This document shows, one piece after another, positions 27,113 through 35,911 of a DNA stretch of 64,000 bases. The stretch spans positions 1 through 64,000 of the forward strand of contig JBBPIG010000032.1 of the NCBI GenBank assembly GCA_038040445.1. The letters are read 5' to 3'. Both the position numbers and the translations under genes were made by a program. The stretch's first letter is position 1, and each line of letters starts with the position of its first letter. Source of the DNA: Acidobacteriota bacterium (GTDB taxonomy: Bacteria > Acidobacteriota > Blastocatellia > UBA7656). The notes beneath the pieces were generated by a model. That model ran no database searches, was not told the DNA's origin, and saw nothing but the letters and a program-made list of their open reading frames with translations.

Positions 27113-27720
27113 CCGAGAGACTCCAGATATGGCTGCATCACTCGCGTCACGCGGGCAAGCTTCGCGTAGCGCAACAGTTCATCCATGCCTGAGCGATATT
27201 TCCGCCGGTAGTCGCGCAGTGCTTCCAGCGCTACATCGGTGCCTATCTTGTTTCGGAACTTGAAACAGTCGGCGACGCTCTTGGCTGCGCTGTAGACGCG
27301 CACATTGATACCTTCGATGCGATGAGCCTCGATCCCACTGCTGAATGCTTTGCCCGACAGATGGATGATTCGCAGCGGTGGATAGGACACGGCGGGTCGC
27401 CGGGCTTTTTGGTCAATCGCAATCCAGACTTCAAACGGGTTCTGGGTCGTGAGCCCGTGGAACCGAAGCGCCGACAGAAGACAGATAACGCCGTGCGGAA
27501 CGCGTTTGCCGGCCTGCGCGAGGTTGTGTTTCTCTCCCAGGTCCGCGTCTGCAAGGGCGTAGAGTCCGCGACCTATGCGCTGAAGCTGTCCGGCGTCTAC
27601 GAGGCGCTTCAGATACACACGCGGGATTCCGTGACTCTCAAGCTCGTGGGACCGAAGGACGCCCGCCTTGCGAACCAGGTCGAGGAGTTTCTTTGTTTGA
27701 GGCTGCGCGCTCATGTTCAA
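27109..27720 (-). CDS. abiEi: AbiEi-family antitoxin/transcriptional regulator
   Basis: A 203-residue protein. The N-terminal winged helix (KKLLDLVRKAGVLRSHELESHGIPRVYLKRLVDAGQLQRIGRGLY) is the AbiEi_4 domain, and the rest is the AbiEi C-terminal antitoxin domain (HGVICLLSALRFHGLTTQ, EGINVRVYSAAKSVADCFKFR). It represses its own promoter and counteracts AbiEii without direct binding in characterised systems. It is first in a two-gene operon with a 4-base overlap. Confidence 0.93.
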   Translation of the reverse strand: MNMSAQPQTKKLLDLVRKAGVLRSHELESHGIPRVYLKRLVDAGQLQRIGRGLYALADADLGEKHNLAQAGKRVPHGVICLLSALRFHGLTTQNPFEVWIAIDQKARRPAVSYPPLRIIHLSGKAFSSGIEAHRIEGINVRVYSAAKSVADCFKFRNKIGTDVALEALRDYRRKYRSGMDELLRYAKLARVTRVMQPYLESLG

Positions 27721-27862
27721 GTTACGAATCGTCGGTAGTTGTTAATAAGTACCGACGTTTTGTAACACCAGGCGGGCACTGCTTGCAAGGCGCGTGGGGA
27801 ATTGGCGAATCGACGGTAAGTGGCTGCTTTGTGATGATAAAGAGCCCAGCCCAACGCATAAG

Positions 27863-28162
27863 CTAACCGGAGCGGCGTTTTTTGTCGCGCGCGGTTGAGC
27901 GTGTAGTTAACCGCGAGACCGCCGGTAGCTCCTCTCGGATTATCTGGCGCAACACCGTCTCCGTCACCGGAGGCTCACTCTTTTCCAAGTAGGCCTTGAG
28001 CGCCTTATTCATCATTGTTTGATAACCGGTGCCCGCTTGCTCCGCACGGGCGCGGAACTCGTCGAGCACCGCGTTATCGATATAAATAGTTATGCGCGTC
28101 TTGCCCGTCTGGGCGATTAGCGGTCCTCGCTTGCCCTTCGAAAAGTCGTATTCAGCCTTCAT
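27863..28162 (-). CDS. brnA: BrnA-type antitoxin (ribbon-helix-helix)
   Basis: A 99-residue antitoxin. The sequence KTRITIYIDNAVLDEFRARAEQAGTGYQTMMNKALKAYLEK is the RHS/RHH DNA-binding fold typical of BrnA. The basic C-terminal tail (TRSTARDKKRRSG) is longer than usual. Its start overlaps the end of brnT by 11 bases on the same strand, and the order toxin-then-antitoxin is normal for this system. It should neutralise BrnT and repress the operon. Confidence 0.88.
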   Translation of the reverse strand: MKAEYDFSKGKRGPLIAQTGKTRITIYIDNAVLDEFRARAEQAGTGYQTMMNKALKAYLEKSEPPVTETVLRQIIREELPAVSRLTTRSTARDKKRRSG

Positions 28163-28415
28163 ATTCTGTCACCTCGTGTGGCGTTGCGTGGCGAGCCGAG
28201 ATAAGCCGGATCTCCTCACCACGAAACGCATAAACGACTAAGACTTGTCCCGCGCTACCCGTACCGACCGCGACGAAGCGCTCTTCGTCCTGGGAATCGT
28301 GATCAAGGAGATGTATCGCAAGCGGATCATAGAAGAGACCTTCCGCGTCGGCGAACGAAACCCTGTGCTTCTTCAAATTGCTTGCGGCTTTTGCAGGGTC
28401 GAACTGGAAGCGCAC
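28152..28415 (-). CDS. brnT: BrnT-family ribonuclease toxin
   Basis: An 87-residue RelE-fold toxin. The BrnT pattern is clear: FDPAKAASNLKKHRVSFADAEGLF at the start, DEERFVAVGTGSAGQVLVVYAFRGEEIRLISARHATPHE at the end, with the usual Arg, Ser and Arg residues of the active region. The start is GTG at 28415. A promoter 7-12 bases upstream implies a leaderless or nearly leaderless message. It forms a type II system with the brnA gene it overlaps. Confidence 0.92.
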   Translation of the reverse strand: MRFQFDPAKAASNLKKHRVSFADAEGLFYDPLAIHLLDHDSQDEERFVAVGTGSAGQVLVVYAFRGEEIRLISARHATPHEVTEYEG

Positions 28416-28421
28416 AATCCA

Positions 28422-28450
28422 ACTGTATGCACGTTATGCATACCCGTCAA
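28422..28450 (-). promoter_or_regulatory. brnTA promoter with palindromic operator
   Basis: On the minus strand TTGACG (28450-28445) and TACAGT (28427-28422) are 17 bases apart. Between and over them lies the inverted repeat GTATGCA-5-TGCATAC (28425-28443 on the plus strand). The layout fits repression by the BrnTA complex. The predicted start of transcription falls at about the GTG start codon of brnT. Confidence 0.5.
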
Positions 28451-28843
28451 GTAACTCCGTTGCCTACGTGCCTAACTTGGATAACGATTCTCCAACTATG
28501 ATCCGGGCTGGGGATCGAGGGATAGAGCTTGCGACCACCAATGCCCCCCACTTCCGGAGATTGTATGCAACGATAGGCTCTCGTAAATACCTCAACGGAA
28601 GTCGGTGGATCTGACCAAAGTCTACTTGAAACCTTTTTCCCGTCCCCGCCACTCACCGTTGTGCCCTGAGTCTGTTCAGCGTCCACGACGCGCGGCTCAT
28701 CTCGTCTGCACCCGGCTCGATTCCGGGAACGTTATCCCATCGAAGGCTGTATATCTTGGCAACGCGACAGAGCAAATCATCGGGTCCTCAACACCGGATC
28801 ATTGGAATGCTTTGCCCCTAACAAACTCGGAGGAAAGAGAAAG
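28451..28843. other. Intergenic stretch at the right edge of the island
   Basis: About 390 bases with no supported gene. A hairpin CCCGG-CTCGATT-CCGGG around 28712 imitates a tRNA T-arm, but no tRNA body surrounds it. The last bases hold CGGAGGAAAG, the ribosome site of the ATPase gene. Confidence 0.4.
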
Positions 28844-29563
28844 ATGAGTTCATCCGATCAACCGCTTCTTCGACTCGAAGGAGTGACCAAGGTGTTTCTC
28901 ACCGACGAGGTCGAGACTCACGCGCTTTCGGGCATACACCTCGAAATCAACAGGGGCGAGTACATCTCGATTGGCGGGCCCTCAGGTTGCGGCAAATCGA
29001 CGCTGCTCTCAATCCTTGGTTTGCTGGACACGCCCTCGGACGGCAACTACTTGCTCGCGGGCAAGCCCGTCGCCGACCTGACGCTCTCCGAGCGCGCGCG
29101 CATTCGCAATCGCGAAGTCGGGTTCATTTTTCAAAGCTTCAATCTGATAGGCGACCTCACGGTGTTTGAAAACGTCGAGTTGCCTCTGACCTATCGCGGC
29201 TTGAAGGCGATCGAGCGCAAGAAGCGCGTAGTTGAAGCCCTCGAACGAGTCGGCATGGCTCACCGAGGCAAGCATCTTCCCAGCCAGTTGTCAGGCGGTC
29301 AGCAGCAACGCATCGCAGTCGCGCGCGCGGTGGCCGGAGATCCGCTCATCCTGCTCGCCGACGAGCCGACAGGCAACCTCGATTCGACTAACGGCGAAGC
29401 GGTGATGGACCTGCTTCGCGAGCTGCATCAACAAGGCGCGACGATCTGCATGGTCACTCACGATCAGCGATATGCCGCGCACGCGGATCGAAGCGTGCAC
29501 CTCTTCGACGGTCGCGTCATTCAAGAAGGCGAAGCGAAAGAGAAAGTATTAGCGATGCACTGA
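28844..29563 (+). CDS. LolD/MacB-type ABC transporter ATPase
   Basis: About 239 residues from ATG 28844, chosen because GGAGGAAAG lies just upstream; the frame opens 14 codons earlier. It has Walker A GGPSGCGKSTLL, Q-loop FIFQSFNLIGDLTV, signature LSGGQQQR, Walker B LLADEPTGNLDS and H-loop MVTHDQRYA. The sequence belongs to the MacB/LolD type that powers mechanotransmission, not substrate passage. It is followed by two ADOP-type permeases on the same strand and probably energises them. Confidence 0.92.
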   Translation: MSSSDQPLLRLEGVTKVFLTDEVETHALSGIHLEINRGEYISIGGPSGCGKSTLLSILGLLDTPSDGNYLLAGKPVADLTLSERARIRNREVGFIFQSFNLIGDLTVFENVELPLTYRGLKAIERKKRVVEALERVGMAHRGKHLPSQLSGGQQQRIAVARAVAGDPLILLADEPTGNLDSTNGEAVMDLLRELHQQGATICMVTHDQRYAAHADRSVHLFDGRVIQEGEAKEKVLAMH

Positions 29564-29570
29564 TCAACCC

Positions 29571-29752
29571 GTTCCGGGTTCGGGATTCGGGGTTCAGGGT
29601 TCCGAGTTCAGGGTTCAGGGTTCCAGGTTCAGGGTTCAGGGTTCCGAGTTCAGGGTTAGGCTTGAGGGTCGGAGTCCCGCATTCGAGGCTTGCAGCGAAG
29701 AACCACGACATCCGACACAGGCAACCCTGAACCCTGAACCCTGAACCCGAAC
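29571..29752. repeat. Degenerate GGTTCAGGGTTC array in inverted arrangement
   Basis: Positions 29571-29658 are about nine imperfect copies of a GGTTCAGGGTTC-like unit. The reverse complement, AACCCTGAACCC units, follows at 29723-29752, so a large hairpin can form just before the first ADOP permease gene. A second such pair lies at 32229-32345. Confidence 0.75.
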
Positions 29753-29764
29753 ACTGGAGTTGCT

Positions 29765-32227
29765 ATGGAAAACTTGTTACACGATGCGCGCTACAGCATT
29801 CGCATGCTGCGCAAGAGCCCGGGGTTCACCGCAGTCGCCGTGATTGCGCTCGCCCTGGGGATCGGCGCCAACTGCGCGATCTTCAGCGTAGTCAACGCCG
29901 TGCTGCTCAGGCCGCTTCCCTTCAAAGATCCCGAAGGCCTCGTGAGAATATGGGGCAAGTTCGACAAGGTTGGCATTCCGAAGAACTGGATCTCCGAGCC
30001 CGAGCTTCTGGACCTGCTCGAGCAGAATCAGTCCTTCGAGAATATCGCGGCTTATCAATCAGGGGGCGTCAACCTCACTGCCGACGGCGAGCCGGTACGC
30101 GTCAACAGCGCGTCCGTTAATGCCAGCCTGTTTTCCGTGCTCGGCGTTCAACCGGCCGCCGGCCGAACTTTTCTCGAGGATGAGGATCAGCCGGGGCGCG
30201 ATAAGGTGGTGCTGGTCAGCAACGGCCTCTGGCGCAACCGCTTTGGGTCAGACCCGGCGCTGCTCGGCAATAACATTGGGCTCAGCGGCGAAAGCTACAC
30301 GATCGTCGGCATAATGCCGCCGGGCTTTCAGTTCCCGGACAAGGCTGATCTATGGGTGCCTCTCGCGATAAATCGAGCACAACTTGACAATCGTGGCAGT
30401 CACGGGCTCGAGGTAGTCGCGCGATTGAAGCCCGGTGTCACGCTGCCACAAGCGCAAGCGGACCTAACCAACATCGCCGCCAACCTCGAACAGCGATACC
30501 CGAATAGTTATTCCGACAGCGGCTGGGGTCTTTACCCGGTTTCGATGTTGGATGAGGTGGTCGGCAACATACGTCCGGCCCTTCGAATCTTGCTGGGCGC
30601 GGTTGCGTTCGTGTTGCTGATCGCTTGCGCGAACGTCGCCAACCTGCTGCTTGCCCGGGCAACCGTACGCGAGAAGGAAATCGCGATTCGCGCGGCTCTC
30701 GGCGCTGGCCGCAGCCGGCTCGTTCAACAGTTGCTCACCGAGAGCGTGCTGCTGTCCGTGATGGGTGGCTTGTTCGGACTCCTCCTTGCCTACTTCGGCG
30801 TCAGGCTGTTCGTAGCGTTTGGTCCGAAGGAGATTCCGCGGCTCGACGAGATAGGACTGGACGGCCGGGTGTTTGCCTTTAGCTTGCTCATCGCGGTGGT
30901 CACCGGACTGGTGTTCGGTCTGGCTCCGGCGTTGCAGATCTCAAAACCCGACTTGCAGGATTCATTGAAAGAAGGCGGAAGAGGCTCGAGCAAGGGCCGC
31001 CATCGCTTGCGCAACGCGCTGGTGATTTCCGAAGTCGCGATCGCTCTGGTGTTGTTGGTCGGCGCGGGCTTGATGATCAAAAGCTTTCAGCGACTGTTGC
31101 AACTCAACATGGGGTTCAGAACCGAAAACGTTCTGACGATGCGGCTGTCGGTTCCTTCAACCAAGTACAAGGAGGATGCGAAGGTCGCTGCCTTCTACCA
31201 TCAACTGCTGGATAAGATAAAAGCGCTGCCCGGTGTCGAGACAGCCGGGGCCATCTCGCATCTGCCACTGAGCGGTTCGTACTCTTCAGGGACGACGGCG
31301 GTCGAAAACGCTGAGGCCCAGGAAGGTTTAAAGTCCTTTCAAGGCAGCGCATACATTGAAGCCGATCGTCGCAGTGTTTCCCCTGACTACTTCCGGGCGT
31401 TGGGCATCGCTTTGAAAGAGGGACGATTGTTCACGGATGCCGATAACGAGACGGCCCCGCCAGTCGCGGTAGTCGATGAAACCTTCGAGCGGCGCTTCTG
31501 GCCTCACGGCAGCGCCGTCGGGAAGCGCTTCGTCGCGCGCTTCAACGACGGCAAAGACATCCAATGGGGTCAGATCGTGGGAGTAGTCGCGCACGTCAGA
31601 CACTACGGAATCGATCAAGTCAAACAGTTTGGGCTCGGGCAAGAGGGCCGCGAGCAAGCATACTTTCCGTACCTTCAGCGTCCGTCGAACCGGATGTATC
31701 TCGCGATCAAGACGACAACCGATCCGCTCAGCCTTGCGAGCGCGGTGCGCAGCGAGGTGCTTTCTCTCGATCCGGAGCAGCCGGTATACGACGTGAAGAG
31801 CATGGATCAGCTCGTCACGACTTCGTTGGCAGAGCGTCAGCTCAATATGGTGCTGTTCGTGGCCTTCTCGGCGATAGCCCTGATACTGGCGTCAGTTGGA
31901 ATCTACGGCGTGATGTCTTACTCAGTCACTCAGCGCACTCACGAAATCGGAATTCGGATGGCTCTGGGCGCCGGGCAGCGCAACGTGCTCGGTCTGGTAG
32001 TCAGACAGGGGATGACTCTCGCGCTGGCGGGCGTAGCCTTCGGCGTAGCTGGAGCGCTCGTGTTGACGCGATTGATGTCGAGCTTGTTGTTCGGAGTGAG
32101 CGCGACCGACCCGGTCACCTTCGCCGCCATTTCGCTGCTGCTGACAGGAGTGGCTCTGGCGGCCTGTTTCATACCGGCTCGCCGGGCCACGAGGGTGGAT
32201 CCGATGGTTGCGCTTAGATACGAATAA
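29765..32227 (+). CDS. ADOP-family ABC transporter permease 1
   Basis: An 820-residue permease of the acidobacterial duplicated type. It begins with the ADOP leader (LLHDARYSIRMLRKSPGFTAVAVIALALGIGANCAIFSVVNAVLL). A first MacB-like periplasmic domain and FtsX helices (ALRILLGAVAFVLLIACANVANLLLARA) follow. A second periplasmic domain and FtsX set end with RTHEIGIRMALGAGQRNVL and the ARRATRVDPMVALRYE tail. It likely forms an export or lipoprotein-type complex with the ATPase upstream. GGAG lies 7 bases before the ATG. Confidence 0.92.
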   Translation: MENLLHDARYSIRMLRKSPGFTAVAVIALALGIGANCAIFSVVNAVLLRPLPFKDPEGLVRIWGKFDKVGIPKNWISEPELLDLLEQNQSFENIAAYQSGGVNLTADGEPVRVNSASVNASLFSVLGVQPAAGRTFLEDEDQPGRDKVVLVSNGLWRNRFGSDPALLGNNIGLSGESYTIVGIMPPGFQFPDKADLWVPLAINRAQLDNRGSHGLEVVARLKPGVTLPQAQADLTNIAANLEQRYPNSYSDSGWGLYPVSMLDEVVGNIRPALRILLGAVAFVLLIACANVANLLLARATVREKEIAIRAALGAGRSRLVQQLLTESVLLSVMGGLFGLLLAYFGVRLFVAFGPKEIPRLDEIGLDGRVFAFSLLIAVVTGLVFGLAPALQISKPDLQDSLKEGGRGSSKGRHRLRNALVISEVAIALVLLVGAGLMIKSFQRLLQLNMGFRTENVLTMRLSVPSTKYKEDAKVAAFYHQLLDKIKALPGVETAGAISHLPLSGSYSSGTTAVENAEAQEGLKSFQGSAYIEADRRSVSPDYFRALGIALKEGRLFTDADNETAPPVAVVDETFERRFWPHGSAVGKRFVARFNDGKDIQWGQIVGVVAHVRHYGIDQVKQFGLGQEGREQAYFPYLQRPSNRMYLAIKTTTDPLSLASAVRSEVLSLDPEQPVYDVKSMDQLVTTSLAERQLNMVLFVAFSAIALILASVGIYGVMSYSVTQRTHEIGIRMALGAGQRNVLGLVVRQGMTLALAGVAFGVAGALVLTRLMSSLLFGVSATDPVTFAAISLLLTGVALAACFIPARRATRVDPMVALRYE

Positions 32228-32228
32228 A

Positions 32229-32345
32229 GTTCCGGGTTCAGGGTTCCGGGTTCAGAGTTCAACCTTCAGGTTGCCGCTGTGACTCAGAAAAGCTGCGCGC
32301 AAGCTAAAGCTTGAACTCTGAACCCGGAACCCTGAACGCTGAACC
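32229..32345. repeat. Second inverted GGTTCAGGGTTC-type array
   Basis: GTTCCGGGTTCAGGGTTCCG at 32229-32248 and on to 32262 is mirrored by the reverse complement at 32313-32345. It begins two bases after the stop of permease 1 and ends at the start region of permease 2, so both permease genes are bordered by the same kind of hairpin. Confidence 0.75.
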
Positions 32346-32357
32346 GTGGAGCTTCTT

Positions 32358-34775
32358 ATGGGAACGCTTCTTCACGACATCCGCTACGCTATTCGCTCGA
32401 TGATCAAGGCACCGGGATTCACGATCATCGCGGCCCTGGCTCTCGCGCTCGGCATCGGCGCAAACACGGCGATCTTCAGCGTGGTCAATGCGGTGCTGCT
32501 GCGCCCGCTTCCTTACGAAGATCCCGAGCGGCTCGTGCACGTGCACCGGATGCAACCGCCAATCGAGCGTGGCCCGATCTCGAGGCCCGACTATCTTGAA
32601 TGGGAAAGCCAACAGGAAGTCTTTCAGGGAATAGCCGCGTTTTTCTATCGAACCTATAACCTGACCGGAGTCGATCAGGCTGAGAGGCTCAGTGGCGCGC
32701 GAGTCACCGGCAGCTTCTTTCCGCTGTTTGGGATCTCTCCCGCAGCCGGGCGCCTGTTTAGCCCATCCGACGATCAAGCCGGCGGCGCTCGCGTAGCCGT
32801 AGTGGGCTACGGCCTGTGGCAGCGCCGGTTTGGAGGAGAGGCCGGCGTCGTTGGACAAACGATCACCTTGAACGGCGATTCATACACGGTCGTCGGAGTA
32901 GCGCCGGCCAGCTTTCAATTCCCGCGAGCCGTCGATGTTTGGACCCCGGCCTTGCTTGCAGAAGAAAAGGCGCAGCGCGGGTCGAACTATCTCAAGATCA
33001 TTGCGAGACTCAAGGACGGCGTGACTCAGGCTCGAGCACAAGCTCAGATGAATCAGATCGCGGCGGCTCAAGCCGAGAAGTATCCCGCAAACGACACCAA
33101 TCTGACCGTAGCCATCGTCCCCCTCCTCGAGGACCAGGTTGGAAGAATACGCCCGGTGCTATTCATCTTGCTCGGAGCGGTCGCGTTTGTGCTGCTGATA
33201 GCATGCGCCAACGTCGCCAACCTGCTGCTGGCTCGCGCTACGGCGAGACAAAAAGAATTCGCCATTCGCACCGCGTTGGGCGCGAGTCGGCTGCGCCTCG
33301 CGCGCCAACTGCTAACGGAAAGCGTTTTGTTAGCGCTTGTGGGCGGCATGCTCGGCGTCCTGCTTTCAGTGTGGGGCATCAATCTTTTGGTCGCAGCCGC
33401 GCCTCCAACCATCCCTCGCGTCAAGGAGGTCCGTCTCGATCTGTGGGTGCTTGGCTTCACATTCTTGATTTCCCTTTTGACTGGCATCGTCTTCGGTCTT
33501 GCTCCGTCCTTGCAAGTATCAAGGACCGACTTGAATGAAACCTTGAAAGAGGGCGGGCGCGGAACAACAGCGACGAACCCGCATCGAGCTCTGCTTCGCA
33601 AGGGACTGGTCATAGCTGAGATCGCTCTGTCGCTCGTGTTGCTGGTAAGCGCGGGTCTGCTGATCGGAAGCATCGACCGCCTGACCCGGGTTAGTCCAGG
33701 CTTCGATCCACGCAACGTCCTCACCGCGGATGTTTCATTCCCGCAAGCGCCGTCATCCGCAAAAAGCGATGACGACCACTCGGTTGCGAGGTTTCTGGCT
33801 GAGGTCGAACAGCGAACCGCTTTCCTTCCCGGGGTCCTTTCAGTCGGCACGATCAACGATCTTCCGGTTACCGGCCGAAGCGGCGTCAACGGCGGTTTCA
33901 GCGTCGAGGGCCGTCCCGCATACAATCCCGGCGAAGAGCCGGTCGCGGAGTTTCGGCTCGTCACTCCCGGATATTTCCGCGCGATCGGCATTCCGCTGGT
34001 GAAAGGACGCGAGCTCACCGAGCGAGACGACAAATCCGCTCCTCAAACGATATTGATAAACCGGGCTATGGCTGGCCACCTCTTTCCGGATGAGGAACCG
34101 ATAGGGAAACGCCTGCTGGCTCTGGACGGAAAACCACACGAGATAGTCGGCGTCGTCGGAGATGCGCGGCAATGGGGCTTGAACCTTCCCGCCCCCGATG
34201 AAATCTATTTCCCGTTCGCGCAAGTGAACTTCACTTCCAACGCGACGCTGGTTGTTCGAGCGGCAGGCGACCCCGGGGGTCTTGCCGATGCGGTGCGCGG
34301 CGCGGTTCGCGAAGTGAGCCCTGATGCGCCGGTCTACAGAATGAAGGCAATGGTTGACGTGGTAGCCGATTCAACCGCACAGCAGCGATTCAACATGGTG
34401 TTGATGAGTGTGTTCGCAGCGGTGGCGTTGCTGATGGCGACGATCGGGTTGTACGGCGTGATCTCTTACTCAGTCACCCAGCGAACGCACGAGATCGGGG
34501 TTCGAATGGCGTTGGGTGCAAGCACCGGCGACGTGATGAAGCTGGTAGTGGGCCAGGGAATGATCCTGACTGCTACAGGTGTTGCCATCGGTTTGGGCGC
34601 AGCATTCGGATTGACGCGGCTGGTGTCTACGCTGCTGTTCGGAGTCAGCCCAACTGATCCTCTGACGTTCGCGCTGATCTCGGTGATTTTGACAGGCGTG
34701 GCTCTGGTAGCCTGTTTCGTGCCGGCTCGCCGCGCAACCAAGGTCGATCCGATGATCGCGCTCAGGCACGAATAG
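32358..34775 (+). CDS. ADOP-family ABC transporter permease 2
   Basis: About 805 residues from ATG 32358 (GGAG 7 bases upstream). It is paralogous to the gene before it, with the same leader (LLHDIRYAIRSMIKAPGFTIIAALALALGIGANTAIF), the two MacB-like periplasmic domains, the FtsX block VLFILLGAVAFVLLIACANVANLLLARATARQKEFAIRTALGAS, and the closing ARRATKVDPMIALRHE. Two neighbouring copies could give paralogous transporters that share one ATPase or a heteromer. The substrate cannot be read from the sequence. Confidence 0.92.
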   Translation: MGTLLHDIRYAIRSMIKAPGFTIIAALALALGIGANTAIFSVVNAVLLRPLPYEDPERLVHVHRMQPPIERGPISRPDYLEWESQQEVFQGIAAFFYRTYNLTGVDQAERLSGARVTGSFFPLFGISPAAGRLFSPSDDQAGGARVAVVGYGLWQRRFGGEAGVVGQTITLNGDSYTVVGVAPASFQFPRAVDVWTPALLAEEKAQRGSNYLKIIARLKDGVTQARAQAQMNQIAAAQAEKYPANDTNLTVAIVPLLEDQVGRIRPVLFILLGAVAFVLLIACANVANLLLARATARQKEFAIRTALGASRLRLARQLLTESVLLALVGGMLGVLLSVWGINLLVAAAPPTIPRVKEVRLDLWVLGFTFLISLLTGIVFGLAPSLQVSRTDLNETLKEGGRGTTATNPHRALLRKGLVIAEIALSLVLLVSAGLLIGSIDRLTRVSPGFDPRNVLTADVSFPQAPSSAKSDDDHSVARFLAEVEQRTAFLPGVLSVGTINDLPVTGRSGVNGGFSVEGRPAYNPGEEPVAEFRLVTPGYFRAIGIPLVKGRELTERDDKSAPQTILINRAMAGHLFPDEEPIGKRLLALDGKPHEIVGVVGDARQWGLNLPAPDEIYFPFAQVNFTSNATLVVRAAGDPGGLADAVRGAVREVSPDAPVYRMKAMVDVVADSTAQQRFNMVLMSVFAAVALLMATIGLYGVISYSVTQRTHEIGVRMALGASTGDVMKLVVGQGMILTATGVAIGLGAAFGLTRLVSTLLFGVSPTDPLTFALISVILTGVALVACFVPARRATKVDPMIALRHE

Positions 34776-34903
34776 GACGTATTCGTGAAGTGTGATCCGG
34801 TCTAAACCATTTGGGTGAAGTTTTGCGCAAGTGATCTCTCGACATTTCACGCAGCACGTCTCCGGGTTCATCATTCTCGTTCCTTTAATCTATAATCCCA
34901 GGC

Positions 34904-35839
34904 ATGACGACCGCCCTGGTCTATGACCCCGCTTATCTGAGACACGAAACCGGACACCATCCAGAGAACCCAGAGAGGCTCAGGGTTATCGTCTCCGCCC
35001 TCCAACACGACGAGACCCTTTGGACTCGGCTTCAACATATTTCGCCGAGGCCCGTCTCCGATGAAGACATCATGCGGTGTCATACCGCCCGGCTGATTGA
35101 ACAGATTAGAAGCCTGTGCGAGCGCGGTGTTCCATTTGTCGATCTGGATACCGCAATCTGCGCTCAGTCCTTTGAAGTCGCCAAGCTTGCAGCGGGAGCG
35201 GCGACGGTTGCCGTCGATCAAGTATTCAACGGCGACGCCGGCAATGCAATCGCACTCGTCCGGCCGCCGGGTCATCATGCGACTTCCAATCGCGCGATGG
35301 GATTCTGTCTGTTCAACAATGCCGCGATAGCCGCTCGTTACGCGCAATCTCATTACGGGGCAGACCGGGTATTGATAATTGATTGGGACGTTCATCACGG
35401 CAACGGCACTCAAGAGATTTTCTATCGCGACCCCTCAGTTTTCTACTTCTCAACGCATCAGTATCCGTATTACCCAGGAACGGGCTCGGCCGGCGAGCGA
35501 GGTTTGGAAAAGGGCGACGGAACGACTCTCAACATTCCGCTCTCGGAAGGAACGTCCGCAAGCTCCCATCGCAACGCTTTCTTCGACGCGCTTAACGCAA
35601 TCGAAAAGACTTTTCCGCCCGATCTGATCATCGTCTCGGCGGGATTCGATTCGCGGCGAGGTGATCCGTTGGGCGGGCTGATGCTGGAAGACAGCGACTT
35701 TGACGAGATGACAAAGCAGGTGATGGATATGGCCGATCGTCACGCTTCGGGCCGCGTCGTTTCGGTGCTCGAGGGCGGGTACAATTTGGACACGTTGGGC
35801 GAGACTGTCAGGACTCACGTTGCGGCGCTTGCTTCGTGA
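34904..35839 (+). CDS. Histone-deacetylase-family (acetylpolyamine/acetoin-type) hydrolase
   Basis: A 311-residue zinc hydrolase of the arginase/deacetylase fold. Catalytic features are RPPGHHAT (His124, His125), the metal ligands in DWDVHHGNG (Asp162, His164) and a third Asp in SAGFDSRRGDPLGG. The active-site region near LEGGYNLDTL matches the class II/HDAH subfamily. Bacterial members remove acyl groups from polyamines or proteins. It is cytoplasmic, a single gene between the permeases and nrdJ. Confidence 0.93.
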   Translation: MTTALVYDPAYLRHETGHHPENPERLRVIVSALQHDETLWTRLQHISPRPVSDEDIMRCHTARLIEQIRSLCERGVPFVDLDTAICAQSFEVAKLAAGAATVAVDQVFNGDAGNAIALVRPPGHHATSNRAMGFCLFNNAAIAARYAQSHYGADRVLIIDWDVHHGNGTQEIFYRDPSVFYFSTHQYPYYPGTGSAGERGLEKGDGTTLNIPLSEGTSASSHRNAFFDALNAIEKTFPPDLIIVSAGFDSRRGDPLGGLMLEDSDFDEMTKQVMDMADRHASGRVVSVLEGGYNLDTLGETVRTHVAALAS

Positions 35840-35873
35840 GATGCCCAGTGGTCTAAGGCGGGAGTCGATTCTT

Positions 35874-35905
35874 AACGCAAAGGCGCAAAGACGCTAAGAC
35901 GCCAA
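35874..35905 (+). repeat. Dispersed AACGCAAAGGCGC-type repeat
   Basis: TTAACGCAAAGGCGCAAAGA and the following bases match a unit also found inverted at 54602-54686 and, in opposite orientation, at 58798-58829. It lies directly before the nrdJ ribosome site. Confidence 0.65.
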
Positions 35906-35911
35906 GAAGAA

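Noticed and set aside
27845-27902. attC-like site on the minus strand after brnA (GCTCAAC to GTTGGGC)
   Set aside because: Both end boxes fit consensus, but no inner complementary stem with the right spacing exists, and most of it is brnA coding sequence.
28640-28740. tRNA-like T-arm (CCCGG-CTCGATT-CCGGG)
   Set aside because: No acceptor, D-arm or anticodon arm can be fitted around it, and the loop lacks the TTCRA start.
29571-29658. CRISPR array
   Set aside because: The repeated unit is a degenerate 12-mer without spacers of constant length, and no cas gene is present.
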